From positions 1 through 24,550 of the forward strand of contig JBDSRX010000015.1 of NCBI GenBank assembly GCA_039929105.1: a stretch of DNA of 24,550 nucleotides, in the 5' to 3' direction. Of this stretch, positions 1-7,800 are shown piece by piece. The notes beneath the pieces are model-generated. The model had not been told where the DNA came from. It made no database searches and worked only from the letters and a program-made list of their open reading frames with translations. Both the position numbers and the translations under genes were made by a program. Position 1 is the stretch's first letter; each line of letters opens with the position of its first letter. The stretch comes from JBDSRX01 sp039929105. Its GTDB lineage: Bacteria; Patescibacteriota; Dojkabacteria; J137.

Positions 1-40
1 TTGTATCCATATTTATAATTTTAAGATATATATTACAAAT

Positions 41-385
41 TTAATCTGTTTGCTGATCTAAGTCAACTATTTGATTAGTATTCATATCAATCCAAACTGA
101 AATAGCTTTTTTATTCATTGTACTTACAATTTCATTTCGATGTATCCCTAAACCCTCGATTTCATTTAGGATAGATATTATTAATGTTTTTAGATTTATT
201 GCATCTTCTTCAGATTTAGTGTCAGCATTATCTAAAATTTCATCTATCTTTGTAAATAAATATACTACTTCTTGGAGGTTTTCGTATGGCAAGTCAGAAT
301 AATCTAATTTAATTGTTTCGGGTTCAAACAAAATTATGTTTGCTGGTTTAGAGATTTCAACAATATCTATGGCGAGATCTAGCAT
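41..385 (-). CDS. Small hypothetical protein (114 aa)
   Basis: I do not recognise this protein. It is acidic, has no signal peptide or membrane segment, and reads as a few amphipathic helices. The most ordered-looking part is a helical stretch around residues 55-80 that ends in an EIEGLG turn. The start is the only in-frame ATG near the 5' end; the next Met is internal at about residue 90. A TATAAT lies only 2 nt upstream of this ATG, which is too close to drive a leaderless start here, so the true promoter is unclear. It lies downstream of the pyrophosphatase terminator on the same strand and so is probably transcribed separately. No Shine-Dalgarno sequence is visible. Confidence 0.6.
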   Translation of the reverse strand: MLDLAIDIVEISKPANIILFEPETIKLDYSDLPYENLQEVVYLFTKIDEILDNADTKSEEDAINLKTLIISILNEIEGLGIHRNEIVSTMNKKAISVWIDMNTNQIVDLDQQTD

Positions 386-410
386 ATATTATATTGTTAA
401 AAGATAGATT

Positions 411-438
411 AAAAAAAAGTCTCGATTTCTCGAGACTT
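411..438 (-). terminator. Rho-independent terminator of the pyrophosphatase gene
   Basis: An 8-bp perfect stem (AAGTCTCG at 417-424 and CGAGACTT at 431-438) has a 6-nt loop. Read on the minus strand it is followed directly by a run of T. It begins 7 nt beyond the pyrophosphatase stop codon, so it is a textbook intrinsic terminator for that gene. It is the clearest terminator in the window. Confidence 0.9.
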
Positions 439-445
439 TCAGTGA

Positions 446-1063
446 CTATTTAGATTGATCATTGCCATGATCATGATGTTCGTGATCATGTTCGTCGAGT
501 TCTTCCAACTCTTCATCAAACTTTGGTTCGTAAACTTTAATATATCTTTCGGCACATTCATTAATAATCTCGTGTGCTTTTTTTGCATCAAAGAATCCTT
601 CAACTTTACAAGTTCCTGGTTTCTTTAAATCTTTATAATGTTCAAAGTAATATCCAACTTCTTTCTTCCAATGTTCTCCTAAGTCTTCCACTGTTTTAAT
701 ATGATCCATTCTTTTGTCATCATTTAGAACTGTAATAATCTTATCGTCAGTTTCTCCACCATCGTTAAATTTAATAACTCCAATAACTCTAGCTTCTACT
801 AAAGATCCAGGTATTAAAGGTTCAGTAACGTTTGCAACAATAAAGTCTAATAAATCGTTATCTTGGTCCCAAGTACATGGAATTGCTCCATATGCTACTG
901 GATATGCAAGAGAACTATAACCAACTCTGTCTAATTTCAAATGCCCTGTTTCAGTAATAGGTTCGTATTTATTAATTTGATTTGAATTAATTTCTATAAT
1001 TCCATTAATAACTTTTTTAGTTTCATCTGAGTATGGATCTAATACATGCTGTAAATTAAGCAT
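446..1063 (-). CDS. ppa: Soluble inorganic pyrophosphatase (family I) with His-rich tail
   Basis: This enzyme hydrolyses pyrophosphate to two phosphates in the cytoplasm and so pulls DNA, RNA and aminoacyl-tRNA synthesis forward. Numbered from the ATG at 1063, the Asp cluster is D66, D68, D70 and D73 in DQDNDLLDF. This is a slightly expanded form of the family signature DxDPxD. The second metal-binding stretch is DGGETDDK at 101-108. The YPVAYGAIP segment and the FEHYKDL segment also match family I. A second ATG at 1096 would add 11 residues. I prefer 1063 because about 20 residues then precede the IIEI strand, as in E. coli Ppa. The last 20 or so residues are odd: acidic and His-rich (DEHDHEHHDHG), unlike standard Ppa. 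The gene ends just before an intrinsic terminator. It is divergent from, and almost abuts, the gene at 1086. Confidence 0.92.
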   Translation of the reverse strand: MLNLQHVLDPYSDETKKVINGIIEINSNQINKYEPITETGHLKLDRVGYSSLAYPVAYGAIPCTWDQDNDLLDFIVANVTEPLIPGSLVEARVIGVIKFNDGGETDDKIITVLNDDKRMDHIKTVEDLGEHWKKEVGYYFEHYKDLKKPGTCKVEGFFDAKKAHEIINECAERYIKVYEPKFDEELEELDEHDHEHHDHGNDQSK

Positions 1064-1085
1064 GAAGAGAGAAGGTGATACGTTT

Positions 1086-2027
1086 ATGTTTGCCATAAAG
1101 GGTTTTGATAAAATTAATGTACAAAGATTTTACCTCAAAAGAAAACCTTCTTCAAGAAATTTACAATTGACTCATGAATATATCAATACTATACTTATTT
1201 TTAATAATTTTAAACTTATTAAAATGTTTGATATACCCCAAGAGGCTAATTATGAAAATCTAAGAGAAATATTTCCCGATGATAATGTTTATAAATTATT
1301 TATAGATCGTTCTGATTCTGATACTAGAGTTAAAAAAGCATTAGATATAATGAGTCAAAATAAAATAGCTTATAAAAGAATGAAGGCTTTTTTCTCCGAT
1401 GCAGGTGTTGCAATTCTTTCTAAAATGCAAGTTAAAAGATCACCTGATGCATTAATTGATGGGTTTCTAAATTTCTTTGGAACTAGTTCAATTATGGATG
1501 ATGCAATTAATGCGAAATCTCAAGATAAACCTATCACCGAATTACCACAACAAAGATCTCCATATATAGATATTGGACCAGAACAAAGATTGAATAACCT
1601 TAATTATATGCTTTCAAATGGAAAATGGAGAGAAGAACCAGTTAAATATATTAAGGAACTTTTAGAATCTTCTTCTAAAGGTGCCACAGAAACTGAAGGC
1701 AATACTTTAAATGTTCAGGTAGGTGGACTAACTATAGTTGGACATACTCTAAGAACAACACTAACTAATTTATTTACAGTTGCTGATGGTATAAAACAAT
1801 TACTTAAGGAAGGAGATACTAGTGAACTTTTAAATGAATACAGTGATGCAATAAACAATAATTTTATAGAAGCAGTAAAACAAACTACATTGAGTAACGA
1901 TAAGAAAATCCCGCTTACAGGAGAAGATAGTCTTGAGCAATGGCTTTTGAAGATAAAAGATCAACAGCCTGATTTCTTTAAGTTTCCAGGCTTAGATATT
2001 ACTAAACTGAATTTTAGGTCTAACTAA
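1086..2027 (+). CDS. Hypothetical protein (313 aa)
   Basis: I do not recognise this protein. It is soluble, has no membrane segment, and is mostly helical by composition. The N-terminal 60 residues are basic, and a Gly/Val-rich patch (VQVGGLTIVGHTL) sits near residue 210. I chose the ATG at 1086 because AGAAGGTGAT lies about 7 nt upstream. That is the only convincing Shine-Dalgarno match in front of any gene here. An upstream ATG at 1062 would add 8 residues and make the gene start inside the same CATG as the pyrophosphatase. The gene is divergent from ppa and is followed after 35 nt by a gene with its own -10 box. What it does cannot be said from sequence. Confidence 0.65.
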   Translation: MFAIKGFDKINVQRFYLKRKPSSRNLQLTHEYINTILIFNNFKLIKMFDIPQEANYENLREIFPDDNVYKLFIDRSDSDTRVKKALDIMSQNKIAYKRMKAFFSDAGVAILSKMQVKRSPDALIDGFLNFFGTSSIMDDAINAKSQDKPITELPQQRSPYIDIGPEQRLNNLNYMLSNGKWREEPVKYIKELLESSSKGATETEGNTLNVQVGGLTIVGHTLRTTLTNLFTVADGIKQLLKEGDTSELLNEYSDAINNNFIEAVKQTTLSNDKKIPLTGEDSLEQWLLKIKDQQPDFFKFPGLDITKLNFRSN

Positions 2028-2047
2028 TTCACTGCTTTACTAATTTC

Positions 2048-2056
2048 TGGTAATAT
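2048..2056 (+). promoter_or_regulatory. Extended -10 promoter (TGGTAATAT), leaderless spacing
   Basis: TG-N-TAATAT ends 6 nt before the ATG at 2063. With the usual 6-8 nt from -10 to the transcription start, the mRNA would begin at or next to the A of ATG. Confidence 0.5.
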
Positions 2057-2062
2057 AAGCAG

Positions 2063-2923
2063 ATGGAAGGTTACAACTCTAAACAAAAATTATATATTTC
2101 AATTGCTATTGGAATATTTATTATTATAAATATTCTTGCTCTTATTTTCGCACTACCATTTTTAAATAAAGGTTCAGTTAAAGGTCTTTATACAGATTCT
2201 GTAAATGCAAGTGTATTTATTAATGGGAATATAGAAAAACAAGTTAAGTTCGAATCAGATAAAAATATAGAGAACAAAGATAGTTCTTTATATATTAAAA
2301 ATATTAACTTTACATTATTTGCTCTCCCACAAGCTGTTTTAGATATAGAAGGTAATCAAATTGAAATTGTTTCCGGTATTTACTATTTAGATACAAGTAA
2401 TGAGACAATTGTTTCCAAAGATTTCGATATTACAATTTCAGCTAATTCTAGAGTTATTATAGATGCACAAGAGGGCAATGTTTATGTTTTAAAAGGAAAG
2501 GCAATTTTATTAGATAAAACTATCAATGCTGGGTTCGTACTAAACTATAATGCTACAACACTTTCTAGTAATTTATTAGATAAAGGTCAATTACTTTCTA
2601 CAAACAAAGCAAAAGAACTTAACAAATTAATAGCTACAAAATCTTTATTTATTCCAGAACTAAACTTTGTTTCAATTCCATCCCTAGAACTTAAAGATAA
2701 TGTCTTAGAAATTAATGCAGTGTATCCTTTATATAAAATAGAAGGTACTGTAAATCCATTAAGCCATGTCTATATAGGAGATACGGAAGCAACCATATTA
2801 GAAGACGGTTCCTTCTTTGTAAATGTAAATTTAAAAAATGGAATTAATAATTTCCAAATTAATGTCGTTGATGAAGTATCTAATACTTTAAGCCAAGAAA
2901 TAAAGATAATTTTAAATAATTAA
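2063..2923 (+). CDS. Membrane-anchored FecR-like / Ig-like envelope protein
   Basis: A short basic N-terminus is followed by one strong hydrophobic helix (about residues 9-33), so the protein is probably an N-in, C-out single-pass protein. The exported part is beta-rich. Residues 50-170 resemble a FecR-type fold (alternating strands, then VIIDAQEGNVYVLKGKA). The last 60 residues (IEGTVNPLSHVYIG through the GSFFVNVNL and GINNFQINVVD strands) look like a bacterial Ig-like/glucodextranase-B-type module. Domain names rest on motif resemblance only. No enzymatic residues are evident, so a structural or sensing role at the cell surface is the best guess. A leaderless-type promoter precedes it. The next gene starts 2 nt after its stop, so the two form an operon. 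Confidence 0.65.
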   Translation: MEGYNSKQKLYISIAIGIFIIINILALIFALPFLNKGSVKGLYTDSVNASVFINGNIEKQVKFESDKNIENKDSSLYIKNINFTLFALPQAVLDIEGNQIEIVSGIYYLDTSNETIVSKDFDITISANSRVIIDAQEGNVYVLKGKAILLDKTINAGFVLNYNATTLSSNLLDKGQLLSTNKAKELNKLIATKSLFIPELNFVSIPSLELKDNVLEINAVYPLYKIEGTVNPLSHVYIGDTEATILEDGSFFVNVNLKNGINNFQINVVDEVSNTLSQEIKIILNN

Positions 2924-2925
2924 AT

Positions 2926-3366
2926 ATGAGTCATGTTGCTTTTTTTATATTTGTTCTTGTAGCATCTTTTTTCTGGGCAATGATGGAAATACAAATTGAA
3001 GGAAAAGATGGATGGGCAGCAGCTTTACCTACTTGGAGATATAAGATCTATTTAAAATACATTTGGGAAAGAGAAATCACTGGATATCATTTCTTCTTAA
3101 TGTCATTCATTTTAGTATTACTACATAGTGTATTTATATTTTTCCCTTGGACAATTGGGATTGAGTTTAGAATCTTAGCTTTCTTTTTGATTTTAGGGGT
3201 TATCGAAGATTTTTTATGGTTTATTTTAAATCCAGCTTTCGGATTAAAAAAATTTAATAGAATAGAAGTTCCATGGCATTCAATGTGGTTTCTAGGAATT
3301 CCAACATTCTATTGGGTATTTTTACCTCTTGGCTTTTTCCTTTACTCAATAAGCCTTACGCTATAG
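2926..3366 (+). CDS. Four-helix integral membrane protein
   Basis: The protein has four predicted membrane helices (about 3-20, 54-75, 81-101 and 120-143). Conserved-looking polar motifs lie at their edges: EIQIEGKDGWAAALPTW after helix 1, EDFLWFILNP at the end of helix 3, and WH (117-118) before helix 4. Clustered Glu, Trp and His at membrane boundaries are more typical of an enzyme or binding site than of a simple anchor. I believe similar small proteins with the EGKxGWAxxLPTW motif occur in other CPR and some archaeal genomes, but I cannot name a function. It starts 2 nt after the stop of the FecR-like gene without a Shine-Dalgarno sequence, which suggests translational coupling. Confidence 0.7.
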   Translation: MSHVAFFIFVLVASFFWAMMEIQIEGKDGWAAALPTWRYKIYLKYIWEREITGYHFFLMSFILVLLHSVFIFFPWTIGIEFRILAFFLILGVIEDFLWFILNPAFGLKKFNRIEVPWHSMWFLGIPTFYWVFLPLGFFLYSISLTL

Positions 3367-3369
3367 TTG

Positions 3370-3378
3370 TGATATAAT
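3370..3378 (+). promoter_or_regulatory. Extended -10 promoter of ychF (TGATATAAT)
   Basis: TG-A-TATAAT ends 27 nt before the ychF ATG, which predicts a leader of about 20 nt without a Shine-Dalgarno sequence. The same nonamer with the same spacing occurs before the genes at 9990 and 12650. Confidence 0.7.
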
Positions 3379-3405
3379 TGCTTCGATATTTATTGAATTT
3401 TCAAA

Positions 3406-4476
3406 ATGAATTTATCTTTAGGAATAGTTGGTCTACCAAATGTAGGAAAATCTACGCTTTTTAATGCATTAACAAAACAAAATGTGTTGGCAGCTAATTA
3501 TCCGTTTGCAACTATAGATCCTAACGTAGGAGTTGTAGCGGTTAGCGACACTCGAATAAAAAAGATTTCAGAAATTTCTAAGCCAGAGAAAATAACTCCA
3601 GCTATAGTAGAATTTGTAGACATTGCAGGTCTTGTAAAAGGTGCAGCTAGTGGAGCTGGATTAGGAAATAAATTCTTAAGCCATATCAAAGAAGTATCTG
3701 CGATTGTTCAGGTTGTGAGAGCTTTTAGTGATGGAAACATTACTCATGTTGAGAATTCAGTCGATCCTAAGAGAGATATAGAACTTGTTCAAACAGAATT
3801 AGGATTAAAAGATATTGATACGGTAACTTCTAGAGTAAACGGAATTAGAAGTAGGGCTAGATTTGATAAAGATCTTTTAGCTGAACTTGCACATTTAGAA
3901 TTATTATTAAAACATTTAGAAGAAGGTAAATTAGCATTCGACTTTGAAAAACCAAAAGATGAAGAAGTAATTATGGCGAGAAAATCTCTATTCTTGTTAA
4001 CAGATAAACCTGTTATTTATCTTGTTAACTCTGATGATCAAAAATCTGCAGAATTAATTAAAGATATTGTTGGAAATAAGACAGTAATAGTTATGGATGT
4101 TAAGACAGAGAGTGAGCTTGCAGGTTTTGACGATGCAGATAGATTAGAGTTTATGAAAGAATTTGGCCTAGATGAAACTGGATTAGATAGATTAACAAGA
4201 GCAGCATATGAGACTCTAGGTTTAATTTCTTACTTTACGGAAGGTCCAGAGGAAGTAAGAGCTTGGACAGTTTTAAAAGATTCTAAAGCACCAGAAGCTG
4301 CTGCTGCAATACATACAGACTTTCAAAAGAAATTTATAGCTTGCGATGTTTGTTATTACCAAGATTTTTTAGATGCAGGTAGTTGGAACAAAGCTAAAGA
4401 AGTAGGAAAAGTTAGACTAGAAGGTAAAGAATACATCGTTAAAGATGGCGATATTATGATATTTAGACACGGTTAA
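3406..4476 (+). CDS. ychF: Redox-regulated ATPase YchF (OLA1/Obg family)
   Basis: YchF is a cytoplasmic P-loop ATPase that binds the ribosome and is linked to stress and redox responses. The Walker A GLPNVGKST is at the N-terminus. Switch II is DIAGLVKGAASGAGLGN, with Leu in place of the catalytic Gln, as expected for this HAS-type subfamily. The C-terminal TGS domain is intact (AWTVLKD, then IHTDFQKKFIACDV and ending YIVKDGDIMIF). The length of 356 aa matches the family. The base-specificity motif, normally NxxE in YchF, reads NSDD at 208-211. The gene has its own extended -10 promoter. Its stop TTAA is shared with the convergent gene on the other strand (4-nt overlap), and no terminator lies between them. 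Confidence 0.96.
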   Translation: MNLSLGIVGLPNVGKSTLFNALTKQNVLAANYPFATIDPNVGVVAVSDTRIKKISEISKPEKITPAIVEFVDIAGLVKGAASGAGLGNKFLSHIKEVSAIVQVVRAFSDGNITHVENSVDPKRDIELVQTELGLKDIDTVTSRVNGIRSRARFDKDLLAELAHLELLLKHLEEGKLAFDFEKPKDEEVIMARKSLFLLTDKPVIYLVNSDDQKSAELIKDIVGNKTVIVMDVKTESELAGFDDADRLEFMKEFGLDETGLDRLTRAAYETLGLISYFTEGPEEVRAWTVLKDSKAPEAAAAIHTDFQKKFIACDVCYYQDFLDAGSWNKAKEVGKVRLEGKEYIVKDGDIMIFRHG

Positions 4477-4868
4477 AATAGCTCTATTGGATCTCTAGGG
4501 GTCTCAATAGTCTTTCCATCTCCTTGAATTATTCCATACTGTTTTAAGTACAAATAAGCTGCTTCTAGGGCTCGTGGATCTGTTCTATCGTAGGTTATGT
4601 TAATCACCTCTACACCATTTTTTGTTTCTCTAGAAAGGCCGTAATCTTCCTGTTCGTAAGGTAATATTAAATTAACAGCTGGTAAATTCTCTTGTCTAAT
4701 TCTATAACCTTCTGCATCTGGATCTGTAATTACTACATTTTGATTACCTGTTCCCGATGATGGATTTAATATTAAGTTAATAACGATTAGAACACTTAAA
4801 AACCCTAGTAATAAAAATATTATTTGAGAAAAGGTTAGTTTTTTTATTCTGCTTATTAGTTTTTTCAT
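4473..4868 (-). CDS. Small membrane-anchored extracellular protein, partner of the giant hydrolase
   Basis: A basic N-terminus and one membrane helix (about residues 14-34) are followed by a Ser/Gly/Asn linker and a roughly 90-residue soluble domain with no motif I recognise. Its start codon overlaps the stop of the 1661-aa gene upstream as ATGA. The two are therefore almost certainly one transcript and translationally coupled, and the proteins would sit in the same membrane facing outward. I considered that it might be the lost C-terminal half of the giant protein's lysozyme-like domain. Its membrane helix and sequence do not support that. Function unknown. Confidence 0.65.
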   Translation of the reverse strand: MKKLISRIKKLTFSQIIFLLLGFLSVLIVINLILNPSSGTGNQNVVITDPDAEGYRIRQENLPAVNLILPYEQEDYGLSRETKNGVEVINITYDRTDPRALEAAYLYLKQYGIIQGDGKTIETPRDPIELF

Positions 4869-7800
4869 TGGCTTATATTACATTGTAAATTATATTGCCC
4901 GAACCAAGACTCTGTTCCCCATATTCCAAGAACTATAAAAGGATTCATATTTTTAGCCTTAGCCATTTGTAAAACATTAATAACCTTTTCTCTTGGAGTT
5001 TTACTTAAATGAAAACCACTATATGTAACATCTAAAGTATTCATTAAGTAATCTGCTAATTCTTCTGGAGATTTCCCAAATGAGTTTTCGTTAGTCCAAT
5101 ATGTTTGGTCTACACTCATTGAACATTTTGCTAAAGCACCTCTGTAGTAAGTGTATTGTTCAGAACCTTTTCTAGCCTCATAACCTAGACAAGCCATACC
5201 CACATCAGCAGGCCTTCTATCTGCAGGAGGTATATCTCCGCAACTTCTTCCTGCACCAGATCCTACTGGTAAATACTTATCATAGAATTCTGTAAAGTTA
5301 TGTCCAAATGGTAATACTTTAGATTGATAAGTCTCGTTATCGCAGAAAGGACCGTATCTATCTACCCATTCATCCATATTTTTATGGAAATAGCCAATTC
5401 CAGTCATACAGCTTAGAGATTCTTGGAAACTTCCTGCACTTCCACAATTCCATTCATTACATTTTCCTTTCCAAGGAGTTACTGTGTAATCCTGTGGTTG
5501 GCAAGCCGCTACATAAGTTTCAGATGCACCAACAGATAAGTATTTAACAGGATCTGCTGTACATCTACCTAAATCTCCTGCATCTCCATCGTAACAATCT
5601 TTCAAACGTATTTCAAAGTGAAGGTGAGCTCCGCCAGCATAACCAGTAGCTCCAACTTTCCCTATTAATTGCCCTTTTGTAACTATTTGCCCTGGTGTTA
5701 CATCAACTGCGCTCATGTGGGCATACAAAGTAGTAATTCCATTATCATGCAATATTTTTACATAACAACCGTAGGAACCACTAGGTTGACCATAACAATC
5801 AAAGTATTTGTTAGTACCATCAGCGTTTTTAGTTAATGGGTTTTCATGATCTCCACCAGCAACGACAACTTTACCTGCATCCGATGCAATAATTGGACTT
5901 CCTTCTATTAATGGTCTTCCAAAGTCTACCCCCGTATGGCAATCTCCACCAGGTCTAGATTGCGAACAACCGTATCCAGAAACTATTACTGTATTAGAAG
6001 TTGGATATATAAAGTTAGATCCAGGTATTGTTGGAGTAGTAGGTGTTCCAGGATTTTGAACAGGAGAACTTATTGGTTTAGGAATTTCTGTAGTTGGAGT
6101 ACATTTATTTCCACAAGCTCCTTCAACAACATATCCTCTTTTGCAAAACTCAGTTTCTAATTTATTTGAAAGTCTTGTATCAGATTCATCTTCAATACAT
6201 GTTGCATCTTTATTTGAGATTGTGTAATCGTATGGCCAGATTTCGTCAATCAATCTATTAATCGCATCATCGCTAGATGTACCTAAATAACCTTGTATTG
6301 CCAATCTAAATGCAGCATTTCCTTTTAATTGTGAGTTTGTGAAGGAATTTCCAATATTTCTTTGATCACAACTTAATAATGGAAGACTGACATATTGACT
6401 AGATCTACCAGTTATTAAAAGAAGTCTTTGATTGTTATTCGGTGCTCCTGCTTGATTAAAGAATGGATTCGGAATTCTTTGCTCACCGCTTAAACCAGTA
6501 TTATTTTGGTAAACACTATAATATTCTTGGAAAAGGTCTAAATATCCAAGCCAATCGTAGTAATAATCAGTTTTTTTAACACTAGAATTTCCTGCGCCTC
6601 TTGCAAGTGACATACTATTATCAAAAATATTAGGTTGAGTAACTGAAGCTGTTAGGTCAGTTTTAACTTCTGGATCTAAATGATATGTCTTTTCTCCTTC
6701 AGTAGGACTAAATAAGGAAGATGTTCCCTCTTTTTTAGTATTCCCATCTCTCAACATCGAATAACCTTCTACATTCCAACCAATATTATTATTTACGACC
6801 AATTTCATATCTCTATTTTTTAGAATGTTATTAAATCTTTGATATAGAGTAAATAGAGAATCGTATATATCTGGTATATCTAGTTTAGGTAAGTCAGCAA
6901 AGCTATTATCTTTGTAGTAAATTTGATCGGTGCCTTTTGGAGAGTATTCAAAACAATTGTTACGAAGAGCATCTAATGTACCTGAATCGTAATTTTTATT
7001 TAATTGACAAGTACCATTTTTTGCTTCGTCAGTAGTACAACCAATTGCAAAGAACTGACATGATCTTAATCCTGATGGAGTTTCAGCATATTCATTCTTA
7101 ACTTCACAGTCTAAATCATTGGCTACATATCTGATGTCTGGATTAACATTTCTTTCTGCATATTGAGAACACATTTGCGAAAAATCTCCAACATTCACAG
7201 TTTTAGAACTTAGAACAACTTCTGGTCCATAGATATAGTCATCTGGATTCTTTAAGTATTTAAGTGCTGTATTAGCTTCTGGAACACTCTTATATTCTTG
7301 AGGTGTAGAGAAGGGATTATAATATCTAATTATTTTTGATGTATCTACTGGACATTTATCCATTATTTGACCTTTATAATAGACTGTTCTTTCGTCTGGG
7401 ATATATGGTTTCCCTTCCTTTATAACTTGCAAACATGTAGATCCATCGTATTGCCTTGCAACTACTTGTCTATCTATATCCGCTTGGATATCTGCAGTTG
7501 ATGCTAAGTAAGCACTTCCAGGACTACTATACATTTTAGTTACACCATCACCCCCTGCATACTCATCTGAACTTTTTATTAATTCGGTAGAACAGTTAAT
7601 TGCAGAACCTAGCCAAGGCATTGCATAACCACTACCTAATTCTCCAGCATATTGATTTAAAGGCTCGTATTGAGTTGAATTCATAAAGGAAGATACATTG
7701 GCACAAATTGGTACATAATTCTTAGTTTCGGTTCCAAAACTAGAGTTAGAACCAAACTGTTTAATTGGAGCTCTAACTCTCATTGTTTGTGTTACTTTGT

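Noticed and set aside
714..920. Plus-strand reading frame inside the pyrophosphatase gene
   Set aside because: It is antisense to conserved catalytic sequence and its translation has no recognisable features.
4865..4900. Frameshift as the cause of the short lysozyme-like end
   Set aside because: Neither other frame beyond the stop encodes lysozyme-like sequence; the next gene starts with a membrane helix. Deletion or a natural end is more likely.
5936..6160. Plus-strand frame rich in Arg, Ser and Tyr inside the giant hydrolase gene
   Set aside because: It lies over the M23 start and linker; its low-complexity composition is a by-product of the opposite strand.
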